Under the pieces are notes generated by a model. That model saw only the letters and a program-made list of their open reading frames with translations. It did not search any database and was not told the DNA's origin. A program made the position numbers and the translations under genes. 64,000 bases of DNA from Suillus spraguei (lineage: Eukaryota > Basidiomycota > Agaricomycetes > Boletales > Suillaceae), in contig JABCPU010000326.1 in NCBI GenBank assembly GCA_016800925.1, positions 1-64,000 on the forward strand, given 5' to 3'. This document shows positions 44,074-54,879 of the stretch, piece by piece. Position 1 is the first letter of the stretch, and each line of letters begins with the position of its first letter.

Positions 44074-45664
44074 GCACCAAACTGATCTGGTGCATGGCTG
44101 ACTAAACACTACTGCAGCTGACAAATAGTACCAGGACTATAATAGCTTAGTGTTCCTCTATTCAGAAATCAATCCATGATGCAGAATCAAAAGTTTCTTG
44201 TTGCTTGTAAAAGTTTGCTTATTATTTCTAATTCATTTTTCATGGGAGTATTTATGTATGTTTAGCTACAGAAACTACTTCATGAGATTCCCACAAATGT
44301 CAGGTGACCCCAGCAAAATAATTACATAGAGTTACCCTGCAGAAAAACTCATGAAACACATTATGATTCACTCGCATCACCTCTATGCATCTACAAAAAA
44401 GTGCAAATCTATGCTTCAAATATTACATAATTGATATTCCTCCTAGGATAGCCACTAATAGTCACCTGATCTCAAATTTATGCATAGCCATTGACGTCCC
44501 ACATGACTTTTTCTCACACCCTTGAGCATATTACAAATCAACTATGACAATATTCAATAAATAGGGTAGGTCAGCACCCCTACAAAATGTGGGAAAACAG
44601 TAGCATAGCCATTCATTTTGTCTATATAATACCCACCTTTTTGTCAATAAAGCTAGAGATTTTCTCCCCCTCAGAAATATAACTGAGAGTGAAGTGTGAC
44701 CAGCTGTATCAGCACACTGTCAAGAACATTGTCAACAACAGTAAGATTGGAAGTCTACTCTGTGAGATAGCACTACCTTGAGCTCACTGTGTCTGACAAC
44801 TAGCAAGACCCTGAGCTCACTGTGTCTGACAACCAGCAAGACAACAAATCTTTTTTCTTTGACAAATTCATTCTAGTTTCTTTCATCATCTTCCTCTCTG
44901 TTTTTCTTTCTCTGTTGTCTGTTTCCTTGCTTCTGTTTCTTTTGAATCTTTCTCTTTTCTTCTTTTTCTTTGATTACTGGTCTCTCTCTCTCTTTCAAAG
45001 TTTGTTGGTGCTAAGTGTCCTTGTGTTTCTAATATTTGTGTTGTCTCTTTAGTCCATCTAAGGCCAGAGTAGCTTAGTGGGAGAGACTTTAGAGGTTGAC
45101 AGTGACACTTGATCTTGCACATCTGAGTAGTGATACTGAGCTAAGGTCTTCACTGACTGATAGACTCTAGTTATTGAAAGGGGACTTGGTATTGAAATCC
45201 AAGGACGTCCATTCCTGTTATCTGCTTAATACTCATAGTGAGTTCCTTGGCAGCAGGTTCAATAGTAAGCTAGAAGATCTCTGAAGTAGTGACTAGTCTT
45301 GACCAGGGATCCTACCTGCTTGTCTGAGAAGGTGATTGTTGTAACTTCCCACAAATTGCAGTAGCACAATTGTTGCAAAACACCTGCATTCCATTGGAGA
45401 GAGTCATTCGGCCAGTCACTTTTGTTTCTTAGTTTGTTTGACTTCTGTGTTTTTCTTTGAAGTTTAGTTGTTTCGAGAATCTTTGTCATTGTCCAAGAGT
45501 TTGCTGATCTCACAGAAGTGACTCATTTGCTGACCGTAGCCTGGGGAACATTAAACAGCCACCCACGTACAACCACATTATCAGTCATTGGTATTTGTCT
45601 GAATCACTGACCGTGGAGATATTTGGTTTTATAGGTCTTTATCTATAGATCATCTATCTAAGAA
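44074..45664. mobile_element. Unclassified 1.59-kb insertion in gypsy-2
   Basis: GACAC is duplicated at 44069-44073 and 45665-45669. Deleting the insert and one GACAC restores the gypsy-2 frame as S-A-D-T-T-L-S-D-W. The ends are not TG...CA; the left end carries a small palindrome (GCACCA...TGGTGC). A TATA-like TATATAAT lies near 44625, and a tRNA A-box-like AGCTTAGTGGGAGAG at 45069-45083 without a convincing B box. Stretches at 44600, 45230 and 45570-45610 are similar to 55410, 55820 and 56700-56750, so it is one of a family. There is no coding region except a low-complexity hydrophobic ORF (44822-45052), which I do not trust. Confidence 0.65.
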
Positions 45665-45669
45665 GACAC

Positions 45670-46657
45670 CACCCTCTCTGACTGGGTATTCACCGATGGT
45701 GTCCTCTTCTATAAGGACTGCATCTACGTCCCTGCGGACTTGCACCATCGTATACTCTCTCTGCATCATGACCACCCCTCTGCGGGTCACCCTGGGCACG
45801 CGACCACCGAATGGGGTGTAAAGAAAGCATATTGGTGGCCCGGTATGGGTGCCTTTATCTGACAATATGTTGATGGCTGTGCGCTATGCCAGCAAATGAA
45901 GGTGGACATGCATCCTGTGACTCCACCTCTCACCCTGATCCCCTCAACCTCTCTCCACCCATTCTCACAGGTCTCCGTTGACCTCATCACTGACCTCCCT
46001 GTCTTGGATGGCTATGATTCTGTCATGGTTGTGGTAGACCATGGTCTTACAAAGGGGGTAATTCTTACTCCTTGCAAGAAAACGATAACTACGGAGGGTG
46101 TAGCCGACCTTTTCTTCAAGAAAGTCTTCCTGAGGTTCGGGCTATATGACAAGATCATCTCAGACTGAGGCCCTCAATTCGCCTCAAAGCTAGCTCACGA
46201 GCTAGGATGACTTCTGGACTACCAAGTCGCACTCTCCATGGCCTACCATCCTCAGACTGACGGCCAAATGGAGCAGATGAATCAAGAACTCGAAACATAC
46301 CTGTGCATCTACTGCAGGACAACGCCCACTGATTGGGCCAAGCACCTTCCAATGGCGGAGTTCATCCACAACTCCCAAAAACACTCCGCCAGAAACACAT
46401 CGCCCTTCTATCTCATGATGGGCTATGAACCGCACGGCATACCTTATGCCTTCCCCGACTCTACCCTTCCTGCCGCCGAAGATCGCATGCAGATGCTCCA
46501 GAAGATCCATGAAGAAGCCCTTGCTTGCCACACCCTGGCACAGCAACAGATGAAAGACCAAACCCATGGAAAGAAGTATACTCCATGGAAGATCCATGAT
46601 AAGGTTTGGCTAAGCGCAGCCAACCTAATCACGATGCTTCCCTCAAAGAAGCTCGCC
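45670..46657 (+). pseudogene. gypsy-2 integrase
   Basis: The reading passes VFTDGVLFYKDCIYVPADL and the HHCC zinc finger ([20 protein letters not shown]), with a TGA at 45860. The DDE core follows: [16 protein letters not shown], then DKIISD-stop-GPQF at 46167, where TGA sits directly after the second catalytic Asp, then [19 protein letters not shown] with a Gln-Met pair where T-E is usual near the catalytic Glu. It continues to WKIHDKVWLSAANL and stops being gypsy-2 at 46657. Confidence 0.88.
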
Positions 46658-47132
46658 TGTTACGAACTGGGATGGCGTCACCAGCGACAGTGAAAAGACA
46701 CAGCTGGTCTGCTGGGAAGTTCTACAATGTCCAGATGAGGACAAGGTGAAAGTACAAGGAACGAGTTCCGAGTACGATCAACGGTTCGGCCTCAAAGACA
46801 AGTCTAAGAGGTTCTGCGAGAATAGAGACTAAGGCTAAGGAGTGCTTAGACTTAGAGATGATTCAAGACGACTTAGGTTGGAGACCTAAGCGAAGGAGAT
46901 TCCAGGTAAGACCCAGTAAGATTAAAGTAAAGAATCTACTACAAGTACACTGTGCTTATATAGGTAGATATGTGCGCACAGACCAGGTAACCGTGAGAAT
47001 GTAACTGCATATCCTAATAAGGAAGGCATGTGTTTGTACAGATGCGTTGAGCATATGAGTCAAAGTCATGTGACATGATATACAAGTAAGAAGATAAAGG
47101 GAAAATGAATAGGGGCACATACAACTGTAACA
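46658..47132 (-). repeat. LTR of the gypsy-1 family at a chimeric junction
   Basis: Reverse orientation, TGTTACGAAC...CTGTAACA. The 5 bp on the left (TCGCC) and right (CCTAG) do not match. The left flank is gypsy-2 integrase and the right flank is an overlapping part of a different gypsy integrase, so two elements are joined through this LTR. Confidence 0.9.
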
Positions 47133-47172
47133 CCTAGACCTTAACAAACTTCACCAGTTCCTCCAAGAAGAG

Positions 47173-47705
47173 ATGTCCGAAGCTCAGAAATGCTATCAAG
47201 GACCTGCGCACGCTAAAAGACCACCCACTCCGGACTTCCGGATTGGAGAACAAGTCTTCATCAAAGCCAAGTACTTCCGCTCCACTCGTCCGTCGAAGAA
47301 ACTTTCGGAAAAGAATTTGGGACCATTTGAAATTATATCCCGCCCAGGTACTCATTCCTTTGCCATCCGACTTCTGGATTCTATGCGTTCCATACATCCT
47401 GTATTCCATGTCTTGCAGTTAGAGCCAGCGATTCCGAACACCATTCATAATCGCATCCAACCTCCTCCGCCACCAGTCGAAGTCGACGGAGAACCGGAGT
47501 ATGAGATATGATATCCGAAATCCTGGACTCTAAACTGGACCGTTGTAGACACCATTGTCAACTCCTATACCTCGTCCGTTGGTCTGGATACAAAGGAACG
47601 GACGAAGAAACTTCCTGGTTACTTGCCACAGAACTCGGAAACGCATCGGATCTTGTAGCAGATTTCCACTCAGCATATCCAGACAAACCTGGTCCCATTG
47701 CTTGA
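47173..47705 (+). pseudogene. gypsy-3 integrase C-terminus and chromodomain
   Basis: The GPY/F-type module (FRIGEQVFIKAKYF, RPSKKLSEKNLGPFEIISR, IHPVFHVLQLEP) is open to 47511. A one-base shift then leads to the chromodomain-like segment (ISEILDSKL, YLVRWSGYKG, TSWLLATEL), which ends at 47705. In chromoviruses this tail binds histone marks and guides insertion. The C-terminus is better preserved than that of gypsy-2. Confidence 0.85.
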
Positions 47706-47739
47706 AAAGTACATAACGAAATATAAGTACATTGAGGGC

Positions 47740-48747
47740 AGTAACGGAAATCCAGATCCGGACTAAGCGCCAGTCTCCATTTCACCTCCAGCACCTCCAG
47801 TCTCTTCCCCAGTCCCATCCGCCATCTCTCCTCCAGTCTCATCCACCACCTCTTCCCCAATCTCCTCACCAGCGCCATCCTTGTCAGATCTGGCAGAAAT
47901 GGAAAGCCTAAATCCGGTCCGGATTTCCTCGATGAGCAGGGCCTGGAATCCCTCTGTTGCTGGAGGAAGGCCTCCATGGTAGAGCTCATCCGCTCCATGG
48001 CAATCTGACTCCCTTCTGCCACCGCAATACCATCTTGGAGAAGTCCATTGGTCTGCGCCAGCTCAGCAATGATGCCATTAGCAGCGGCCACCCAAGCCTG
48101 ATCATCGTACTCCACAACATCCTCATCCATACCTTCGATAGTGACCGGATTAGAGAAGACATCTGCATCCGCCACATCTGGAGTAGGACTCCTCTGACAG
48201 CGCTTGCCTTTGCCCTTCGGAGATGGAGTACCAGCAGGACACTGCCTCTTCTGGCCCTTGGGTCCCTTTACAAATCTGGGCCTTCCAGGACAGGTGGCCT
48301 TATCCTTCCGACAGACGTCACAGGACTTGATCTAGGAATGTCAAAATCAGCGGATCCGAAGGTTTTCGGACGACTCACAAGGCATTCTTCTCAGCATCAC
48401 CCCACTGACACATCCAGTCCTTAGTGATGCAATGGGAGCAGTACCCATCCTTTGCCCTGGATGCAGGAGCAGCCTTGGCCTTGCCAATCCATTAGTATCC
48501 GGATCTGGAAGAGTCCACATCACTCACCCAGCCTCAATCAGAGCCCTCCGTCTCTTTTCCTCCATTTCCCTCCAGATCTCCGCCAACTCAATCTGCTTCA
48601 ACTCCTCCTGCCTTTTCCACTCCTCCACCTCTTTCTGCTTCTGTTCCACCTTGGCTTCCGCTGCAGCCTTAGCAGCAGCCAGTTGCTGTTCCAGATCTGC
48701 CACAATGTGGCAGCAGTCTTAGGGGCATCGGATTTCTTTCCAGACAT
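47740..48747 (-). CDS. Antisense accessory gene of gypsy-3: coiled coil plus double Cys cluster
   Basis: Start at 48747 (MSGKKSDAPKTAA). After an apparent one-base shift, an Ala/Glu/Lys-rich coiled coil follows (LEQQLAAAKAAAEAKVEQKQ ... EIWREMEEKRRRALIEAG). A GTGAGT donor leads, after a TACTAAT branch-like site, to an exon with C-x2-C-x6-C (CSHCITKDWMC). A second GTGAGT intron ends CCTAG and leads to another C-x2-C-x6-C (CDVCRKDKATC). A basic region (RFVKGPKGQKRQ) and a helical, Met/Gln-rich C-terminus follow. The double cluster resembles the spacing of fungal Zn2Cys6 domains, but I cannot assign it there. The gene lies between integrase and 3' LTR on the opposite strand. The exact exon phase and end are uncertain. 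Confidence 0.55.
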
Positions 48748-48941
48748 GTTTAAAAGCAAGTTTTGTTAACAAAATATGAAGTGGGGGTAGGAATCACTTC
48801 GGATGTCTGACGTCCGTATATCTGTCAGATTACAGACTCAGCACTACAACCATCAAACTTCTCCATCATCCCACATTAATCTTGTCCGATCCGGATCAAT
48901 GCTTCCTGTGCCTCAGGGGTTTGGCCCTAAAGGGGGGATAC

Positions 48942-49710
48942 TGTCATATACCATACTTCTGATCTCAGATCCGACCATATCCGATCAGATCTGATCGATT
49001 CTATTTCCGTCTGGTCCACAGATCCTGTCCGGATTGCTCATCCGAATGTGCTCACTTCTTGCACTCTATCTCCCTTGTGTATATCTGCATTATCTCCTTT
49101 CGTCACTTATCCTGTTTCCGGTACTCCGGCTGTGTATAGTTACATCCTGTGTCACTGATCTGTTACCTGTGTTTCATTTCCGATTTGTGCTTACTGATCC
49201 ACTGTGCATTAACTAATAGACTTCCATTACACTTCATACATAGCCCTCAGTCCTGGACTTGTTGATTATCTGTCTTAGATACTTACCATATATAAACCAC
49301 TTGTAGATCTCCGTAGAACCTTAGTTCGAATATCATCTTAGATTCTGCTCATTCTGTTTCCTCCGGACTTGAGACACTCTCCGCTCTAAGTCATCTTCCG
49401 AGACTTAGGATTGATTCCTATAGTCTATATCTCCAACTCTATCTTCGGATAGTCTACCTCTGTCAGTTTCTAGTTAGGAATCCATTCCGAAGCTAGCCTT
49501 AATCCTCTTTCCATCCCTATGCTCCAGATAACCTTCGGACGTACCATATCCGATACCTTTGGACATCTGGATCCGCCATGCAACTCCTTCCGGATCTTCG
49601 GACATATATCTCCTCTCTGAAATAAGGGGCATTACTCGGACAAGGGGCACAGTGCATGAACTGAGGCCAAAGCCCTTCAGATCTTTCACCCCTTGAGTAC
49701 GGTCTTAACA
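48942..49710 (+). repeat. 3' LTR 'C' of gypsy-3 (769 bp)
   Basis: Preceded by the purine tract AAAGGGGGGATAC. TGTCATATACC...GTCTTAACA. Same family as LTRs A, B and D but shorter, without the expanded repeats. Confidence 0.92.
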
Positions 49711-49767
49711 GTCAGCATCATCATTATCATCATCATCAGAGTCTGGGATCACCCTAGACTTGATAGC

Positions 49768-50475
49768 TGTTAAGACCATACTCAAAGGTAATGGATCTGA
49801 AGGGCTTTGGCCTCAGTTCATACACTGTGCCCCTTTCCCAAGTATTGCCCCTTAATTCGGAAGGAAGATATACATCCAAAGGTAATGGATATGTTACATC
49901 TGAAGGATATCTGGAATGTAGGAATGGAACAAGGTATAAGACTAGTGTCGGACAGTGTCCTAATTAGAAACTAACAGAAATAGACTACCCAAAGGTAGAG
50001 TCAGAGATATAGACTATAGGAATTAATCCTAAGTCTCGGAGGATGACTAGAGGCGGAAGGAACTCAAGTCCAGAGGAACAGAATGAGCAGAATCTAAGAT
50101 GATATCTGAACTGAGGTTCTACGGAGGTTTACATGTAGGTTATATACTATAGGTACAGAATGTTCAATCACCCAGGTCCGAAGGCTATGTGCAAGTATGA
50201 TGAAAGTTCATCAGTATGTACATATGTTAGGTCAGTAAGCAAAGTTGGAAATGAAACATATGTAATGGATCAATAAGCAGAACAGAATGTAAAGATAACT
50301 GAAATACTGCACACAGCAAAGATACCGAAAGGAGATAGACACTGGATTAATAGTGGTGATAGAAGTTGAGATGTAGGAAGGTTCGCATCTGTGAACTGAA
50401 CAGATCTGTGGACCAGATGGAAGCAGAATCGATCTGATCTGATCTGATCAGGTATCAGAAGTATGGTATATGACA
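49768..50475 (-). repeat. Solo LTR 'D' (708 bp)
   Basis: Inverted relative to LTR C: TGTTAAGACC...TATATGACA on the + strand. Perfect 5-bp target duplication ATAGC at 49763-49767 and 50476-50480. The 57-bp spacer between C and D contains an ATC-trinucleotide run. Confidence 0.94.
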
Positions 50476-50659
50476 ATAGCAGGCAAAGAAGGAGGGGACA
50501 TACAAGGTACTGGCAAGTACATTGATTCTGTCATTATGCACACACAATTGTCACCTCTCCCTGCAGTTGACTGCAGATGTGACTTCTGATGAATTTTTTA
50601 ACATATATTTTCTTGCTGTTTGTTCATTCTCTCTTATTTGTTTTATTAATGCTACTGTA

Positions 50660-51885
50660 TGATTGCTGGGGATGATGAAGTGGACGCTTCAGATGCCTTA
50701 TTAGCATTCCTACCACCTTTTCTGCAGTCCTTATTGCTCTTATAGTGATCCTTAGCACTCTTAAGGTTAGTGCATTTGTGGGTGCAGTGCCCTTGTTTTT
50801 CACAGTACCAGCAGGTGACTGAAGTGCCACACCTGCACTCTCCAGACGCAGTATACAGTGCTACATCGCTCCCAGAACCCTCAGGACGTCTCCTCCTTTG
50901 AGTCTCCTCTACCAAGAAAGCTGCCTTTAACTCCTCCTTGTCTAGGGACTTCAGTAACATCAAGGAGGACGCAAAATTGGAGTATTCCTCACCCAGAGAA
51001 CGAACCATAGCCATGCAGACAAGCTCCTGGTCAAGTTCCTTGATGGTATAGGGCTTGGTAGAGTCTGAGGGGCGCAATTCCTGGACTTTGGACATCCCAT
51101 CTTCAATCCTGGCAATGAGAGTGCTCAAGGACTCATCAGGTTGCTTTCTGATGGAGAAGAAGTCATCCCAGGCATTGAAACACGCTCCAGGATGCTTCTG
51201 GAGGTGGGTAGATGCGAGGGTAGTCCAAATCTTGACAGGGTCATCCTGAACAGAGTCTATATGGGTCCTTTGCTCCACAGAACATGCGAGGTACAGCTCT
51301 TGGTAGAACTCAAGGTAATAGCAGTCTTTGCTGATTTTCAGCGAAAGAAAGCTAGAGAATAATGGTGGGGAGGCTGGTGCACCTAGGAGGCAAGAGGAGC
51401 GAAAATGCGGACTATGTCGTCCAAAGACAATGAACTTCCAACAATCTTTCAACACAGTAACCCAAAAAGCTCAACACAACTCTCTCCAATGGGTTCCTTA
51501 GGCCTTCGAAGGGTGGGGAAACAGATAGGAGTGGTTTAGGGCGAGTGGTAGGTTGGTGGTGCTGGTGGTAGATTGGGCTGCTAAAGCACAGGGCTCATAA
51601 TCTATTTGAAGTCAAGCTGAGAGTTCAGAGTCAATGCACACATATATTAAGTATCTATATAAATGTATCATACCTGAGAGTTCAGAGTCAATGCACAAGG
51701 CATATAAGACTATGAACTCTGACTATGGACGAGTTTATGTAAATAAATGTAAACAATGCCTATCATGGTAATGTCCTTAAAGTGTCCCAAAAGTGCAGTC
51801 ATTGAAGTGTCCTCAATGTCTCGAAAGTGTACTGAAAGTCCTGAAAGTCCTTGAACTAATTAAGTGCGAAGTCACACAACTAACA
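50660..51885 (-). mobile_element. copia copy 2: 5' LTR and gag only, truncated
   Basis: LTR at 51607-51885 (reverse, ending CTAACA) and a gag ORF at 50652-51455, whose first 255 or so codons align with copia copy 1. It breaks off at ASTSSSPA near 50667, where unrelated sequence begins. The gag frame is open here through the point where copy 1 lost a T, and includes the CWYCEKQGHCTHKC knuckle. The right flank (51886 on) is Plavaka-like transposase, so it inserted there. No target duplication can be checked because the left end is missing. Confidence 0.92.
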
Positions 51886-54850
51886 GTGAGGGCTCAAGAT
51901 ATTCAGGGTCATGAAAAGATTTTGACTGCATCCATATCTTACACCATCTTTGAATGCGTTCAAAGGGGAGGGGGCAGCCAGGGTGCGCACGGTGCCTGCC
52001 ACCAACAATGAAATGATCAACATGGGCGTCATCCTGGTCGAGATGATGAGAGACTGCGTGACGAAGGTCAGGAAGAGAGAAGTGTTCAGAAGCCTTATCC
52101 ACTGTCATTTTTGTGAGCATAGGGTGATCGTTGAGATGGTAAGCATTGATCGAGGTTGAGAATGTTCAATAGGGACAGGGAGCTTGAGGATGGACACCGT
52201 TAATAAGGTCGCGTGCGCAAGCAAAGTAGTCCTTGACAAAATGGTGAGCGAGACCACCCTCATTGTCTTCGTCACTTTCATGACCTTCATGATCCTCCTG
52301 CGCACGCATCTGCAGTGTGAGGTCAAAGCACTCCACCCTATCGCAACGATCAAGGTGGCGACACACTTGTGCATCGTAGTCGTGATTGTTCCCTGCCCTC
52401 AATGGCTTTTTCACAACCCTGATATGCGCAGTTCAGTGGGGTCTGCAGACCACTGCATGATGGCACCATGTGAATAAATACTAGGTATTACCCCCTGCAG
52501 CAACTCAAGTTTTGGAATCGCCCATGGCTTATCCTCACCCCTTTTCCCCCGACAAGCACCAGCATCAACAATGGAATGTTTGAGCTGGTGCAAGGCTTTA
52601 AAACAGTGGTCCAACTCCACCACTTGCTTGTTGGTGAAATGCAGGGCTTGAGCAAGGTATCTAAACTCTGTGAGAGCACGAATAGTGGATACAAAGTCAG
52701 CAGGGGCAGCACCAGCCATCACACTGATGATGTAACGTTGAACATTGTGATGGTCTCGTCCTGTGGCCTGCTTCGAAGTGGAGATCCCTTCCTTAAATGC
52801 ATGGTAACCAGTGCACACCTGGAGCAGCGCAAAACAAAAATCAATTTCTTGTGAGCCAACCACCAATGTGCACCAGAGACGGTCGTGGTCCCAGAACATC
52901 TTGTGAAGATGGTGAAGTAGCTCTGGAGTGAGGAAGGAAGAAGGATTGGTGGCTGTTACAGTTGTACGTGCCCCTATTCATTTTCCCGTTATCTTCTTGC
53001 TTGTATATCATGTCACATGACTTTGACTCATATGCTCAACGCATCTGTACAAACACATGCCTTCCTTATTAGGATATGCAGTTACGTTCTTACAGTTACC
53101 TGGTCTGTGCGCACATATTGGCCTATATAAGCATAGTGTATTTGTAGTAGATTCTTTACTTTAATCTTACTGGGTTTTACCTGGAATCTCCTTCGCTTAG
53201 GTCTCCAACCTAAGTCGTCTTGAATCGTCTCTAAGTCTAAGCACTCCTTAGCCTTAGTCTCTATTCTCACAGAACCTCTTAGACTTGTCTTTGAGGCCGA
53301 ACCCTTGATCGTACTTGGAACGCATTCCTCGTACTTTCACCTTGTCCTCTTCTGGACATTGTAAGAACTCCCAGCAGACCGGCTGTGTCTTTTCACTGTT
53401 GCTGGTGACGCCATCCCAGTTCGTAACAGTGGCCAGCCAATTCCTCCAGAATGGCAAGTTGACACCATTTAGATTATAACGCTTACAAGCCTCAAAGAAT
53501 GCAACAAGATCAGATGGTGAGATAGACGCAATTATGGCTGCGATATTGGCGAGGGTGGATGATCCATTACGAGGAGGTGTCAGATTGGGTCTCCAAAGTC
53601 TTTGCAGGTAGCCATAGTGACAGGTGATGAGTTCATCGTAGCACATGCAATGACAAGCTCCTCTGTAGTATCCACGACATAAGCAACAAGGGGGGTGAAA
53701 CAATACCTGCTAAATCCCTGTGGATTGCTCATCATAATGCCGAGATGGGCTGCTTGCTTCAATGGCTCAACAACGAGGTTGATACATTGGTGGAGTAAGC
53801 AGTCTGCGAGAACCCCGCACATGTGTTTGTTCCTGTGCACGAACTTTGCAACAGGAAGTAGAGCAAGTGGGATATAGGCATGTAAGGAGCCTTTGGTACG
53901 CACACTGGAATCGATATTGGTGAGACTAACGAGAAGTGGATGTGCATAATGGTTACCAGCGATGTTGCTGACCTTGGTCTTGTCCGAGGAGAGGACTACA
54001 CCAAGGTGTGATGCACCTTCAGGTAGGTCTTTCTGTGATCCTATTAGCCATGCAGACTGAAGAATTGAAACATGAGACCTTACCTGAAGGTTCCAAGCAT
54101 GGTCACCTGTCATAAATCCATGATACACTCAGACAGCACGTTCAGCAGACTCGTAAACTTTGTGAGGGATGAAATCAAAGCTGGTAGCCAACAGTGGGTG
54201 GCTGAGAAGTGATTGTAAGCACTCAATTGCATCCTGATAAAATATTCGGAGGATCTTTGTTGTTGGAAACTCGGTCATAACTGTTTCATACTTCCATCAA
54301 GGCAGTGCTGGGAGCAATTCAGAGTGTCCTCGGAGTTCTCTCGAAGACTGAAATGACAATGGCAGTGTTTTGGTCTGAACATACTAGTAAGTTCAGACCA
54401 AGTAATTTAGACAGAAGAACTCACAAATTCAAGATTAAGGTAGTCATCAATATCAGCCATGCTAAGATTAGACTGGAGAAGAAACAATGCCATCTCCCAG
54501 TCTGGTTGGCTAGCAAAAGGCCAGTATCAGTTTTCCTTCCTCTCCGCAACATACTCATCCTCACTGAACTGGTCCATGAAGGTCTGTCCAATACCCCATG
54601 TCTTGCCTGCACCGTCGAAAACCTCCACTTCTTCACCATAATCTGCCTGTAAACCACCCTCTGCTTCGATGTTTGCATCAAATACATGCTCCATACTAAC
54701 TCTAGGTCCAAGGTCAAATCCATATCTTCGTTGAGAGGACTTGGAACTTGTGCTGGCCTCAAGATGCGAATCAGGTTAGTACCATCCCTCGTTTTTAAGG
54801 CGCTTGCCACAGGATGGGCAACGCATATTGAAGACATGAAGTAAGTCACG
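51886..54850 (-). pseudogene. Plavaka-like (CACTA-related) transposase, interrupted
   Basis: Read on the minus strand: a C-x2-C start near 54827 (MRCPSCGKRLKNEGW), an acidic leader (GLQADYGEEVEVFDGAGKTW, DQFSEDEYVAEREENTYWPF), then the core with GVVLSSDKTKVSNIAGNHYA-type sequence (about 54000), YCFTPLVAYVVDTTEEL, PFWRNWLA, MFWDHDRLWCTLVVG, FKEGISTSKQATGRDHHNVQ, HIRVVKKPLRAGNNH, CRHLDRCDRV, and the end HPGCPLPFERIQRW. These are hallmarks I know from Plavaka-type transposases of mushroom genomes. A solo LTR (52954-53428) splits it between PFWRNWLA and NPSSFLTPE, and copia copy 2 cuts the C-terminus. Introns and frameshifts separate the pieces. Confidence 0.75.
52954..53428 (+). repeat. Solo LTR, gypsy-1 family (475 bp), in the Plavaka-like gene
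   Basis: TGTTACAGTT...TTCGTAACA with perfect target duplication GTGGC (52949-52953 and 53429-53433). Removing it rejoins the transposase frame. Confidence 0.96.
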
Positions 54851-54879
54851 GTGACATGCACGAAACCTGTTTCGAGCAT

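Larger units (their letters stand above)
38273..46657 (+). mobile_element. Ty3/gypsy retrotransposon 'gypsy-2', interrupted and 3'-truncated
   Basis: 5' LTR about 38273-39167, gag, protease, RT, RNase H and integrase. RT is split by solo LTR B, the RNase H/integrase junction by a 1.6-kb insert, and the element ends inside the integrase C-terminus at a gypsy-1-type LTR (46658). No 3' LTR of its own is in the window. Confidence 0.9.
47133..49710 (+). mobile_element. 'gypsy-3', 3' part only
   Basis: Integrase C-terminus with chromodomain, an antisense accessory gene, a polypurine tract (AAAGGGGGGATAC) and the 3' LTR C. The 5' part is absent: sequence left of 47133 belongs to another element. 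Confidence 0.85.

Noticed and set aside
44822..45052. Hydrophobic ORF (phenylalanine/leucine/serine-rich)
   Set aside because: Produced by a T/C-rich low-complexity tract; no start context, homologue or continuation.
45060..45115. Possible tRNA gene (A-box-like AGCTTAGTGGGAGAG)
   Set aside because: No matching B box, no acceptor stem pairing and no cloverleaf could be drawn; kept only as a feature of the unclassified insert.
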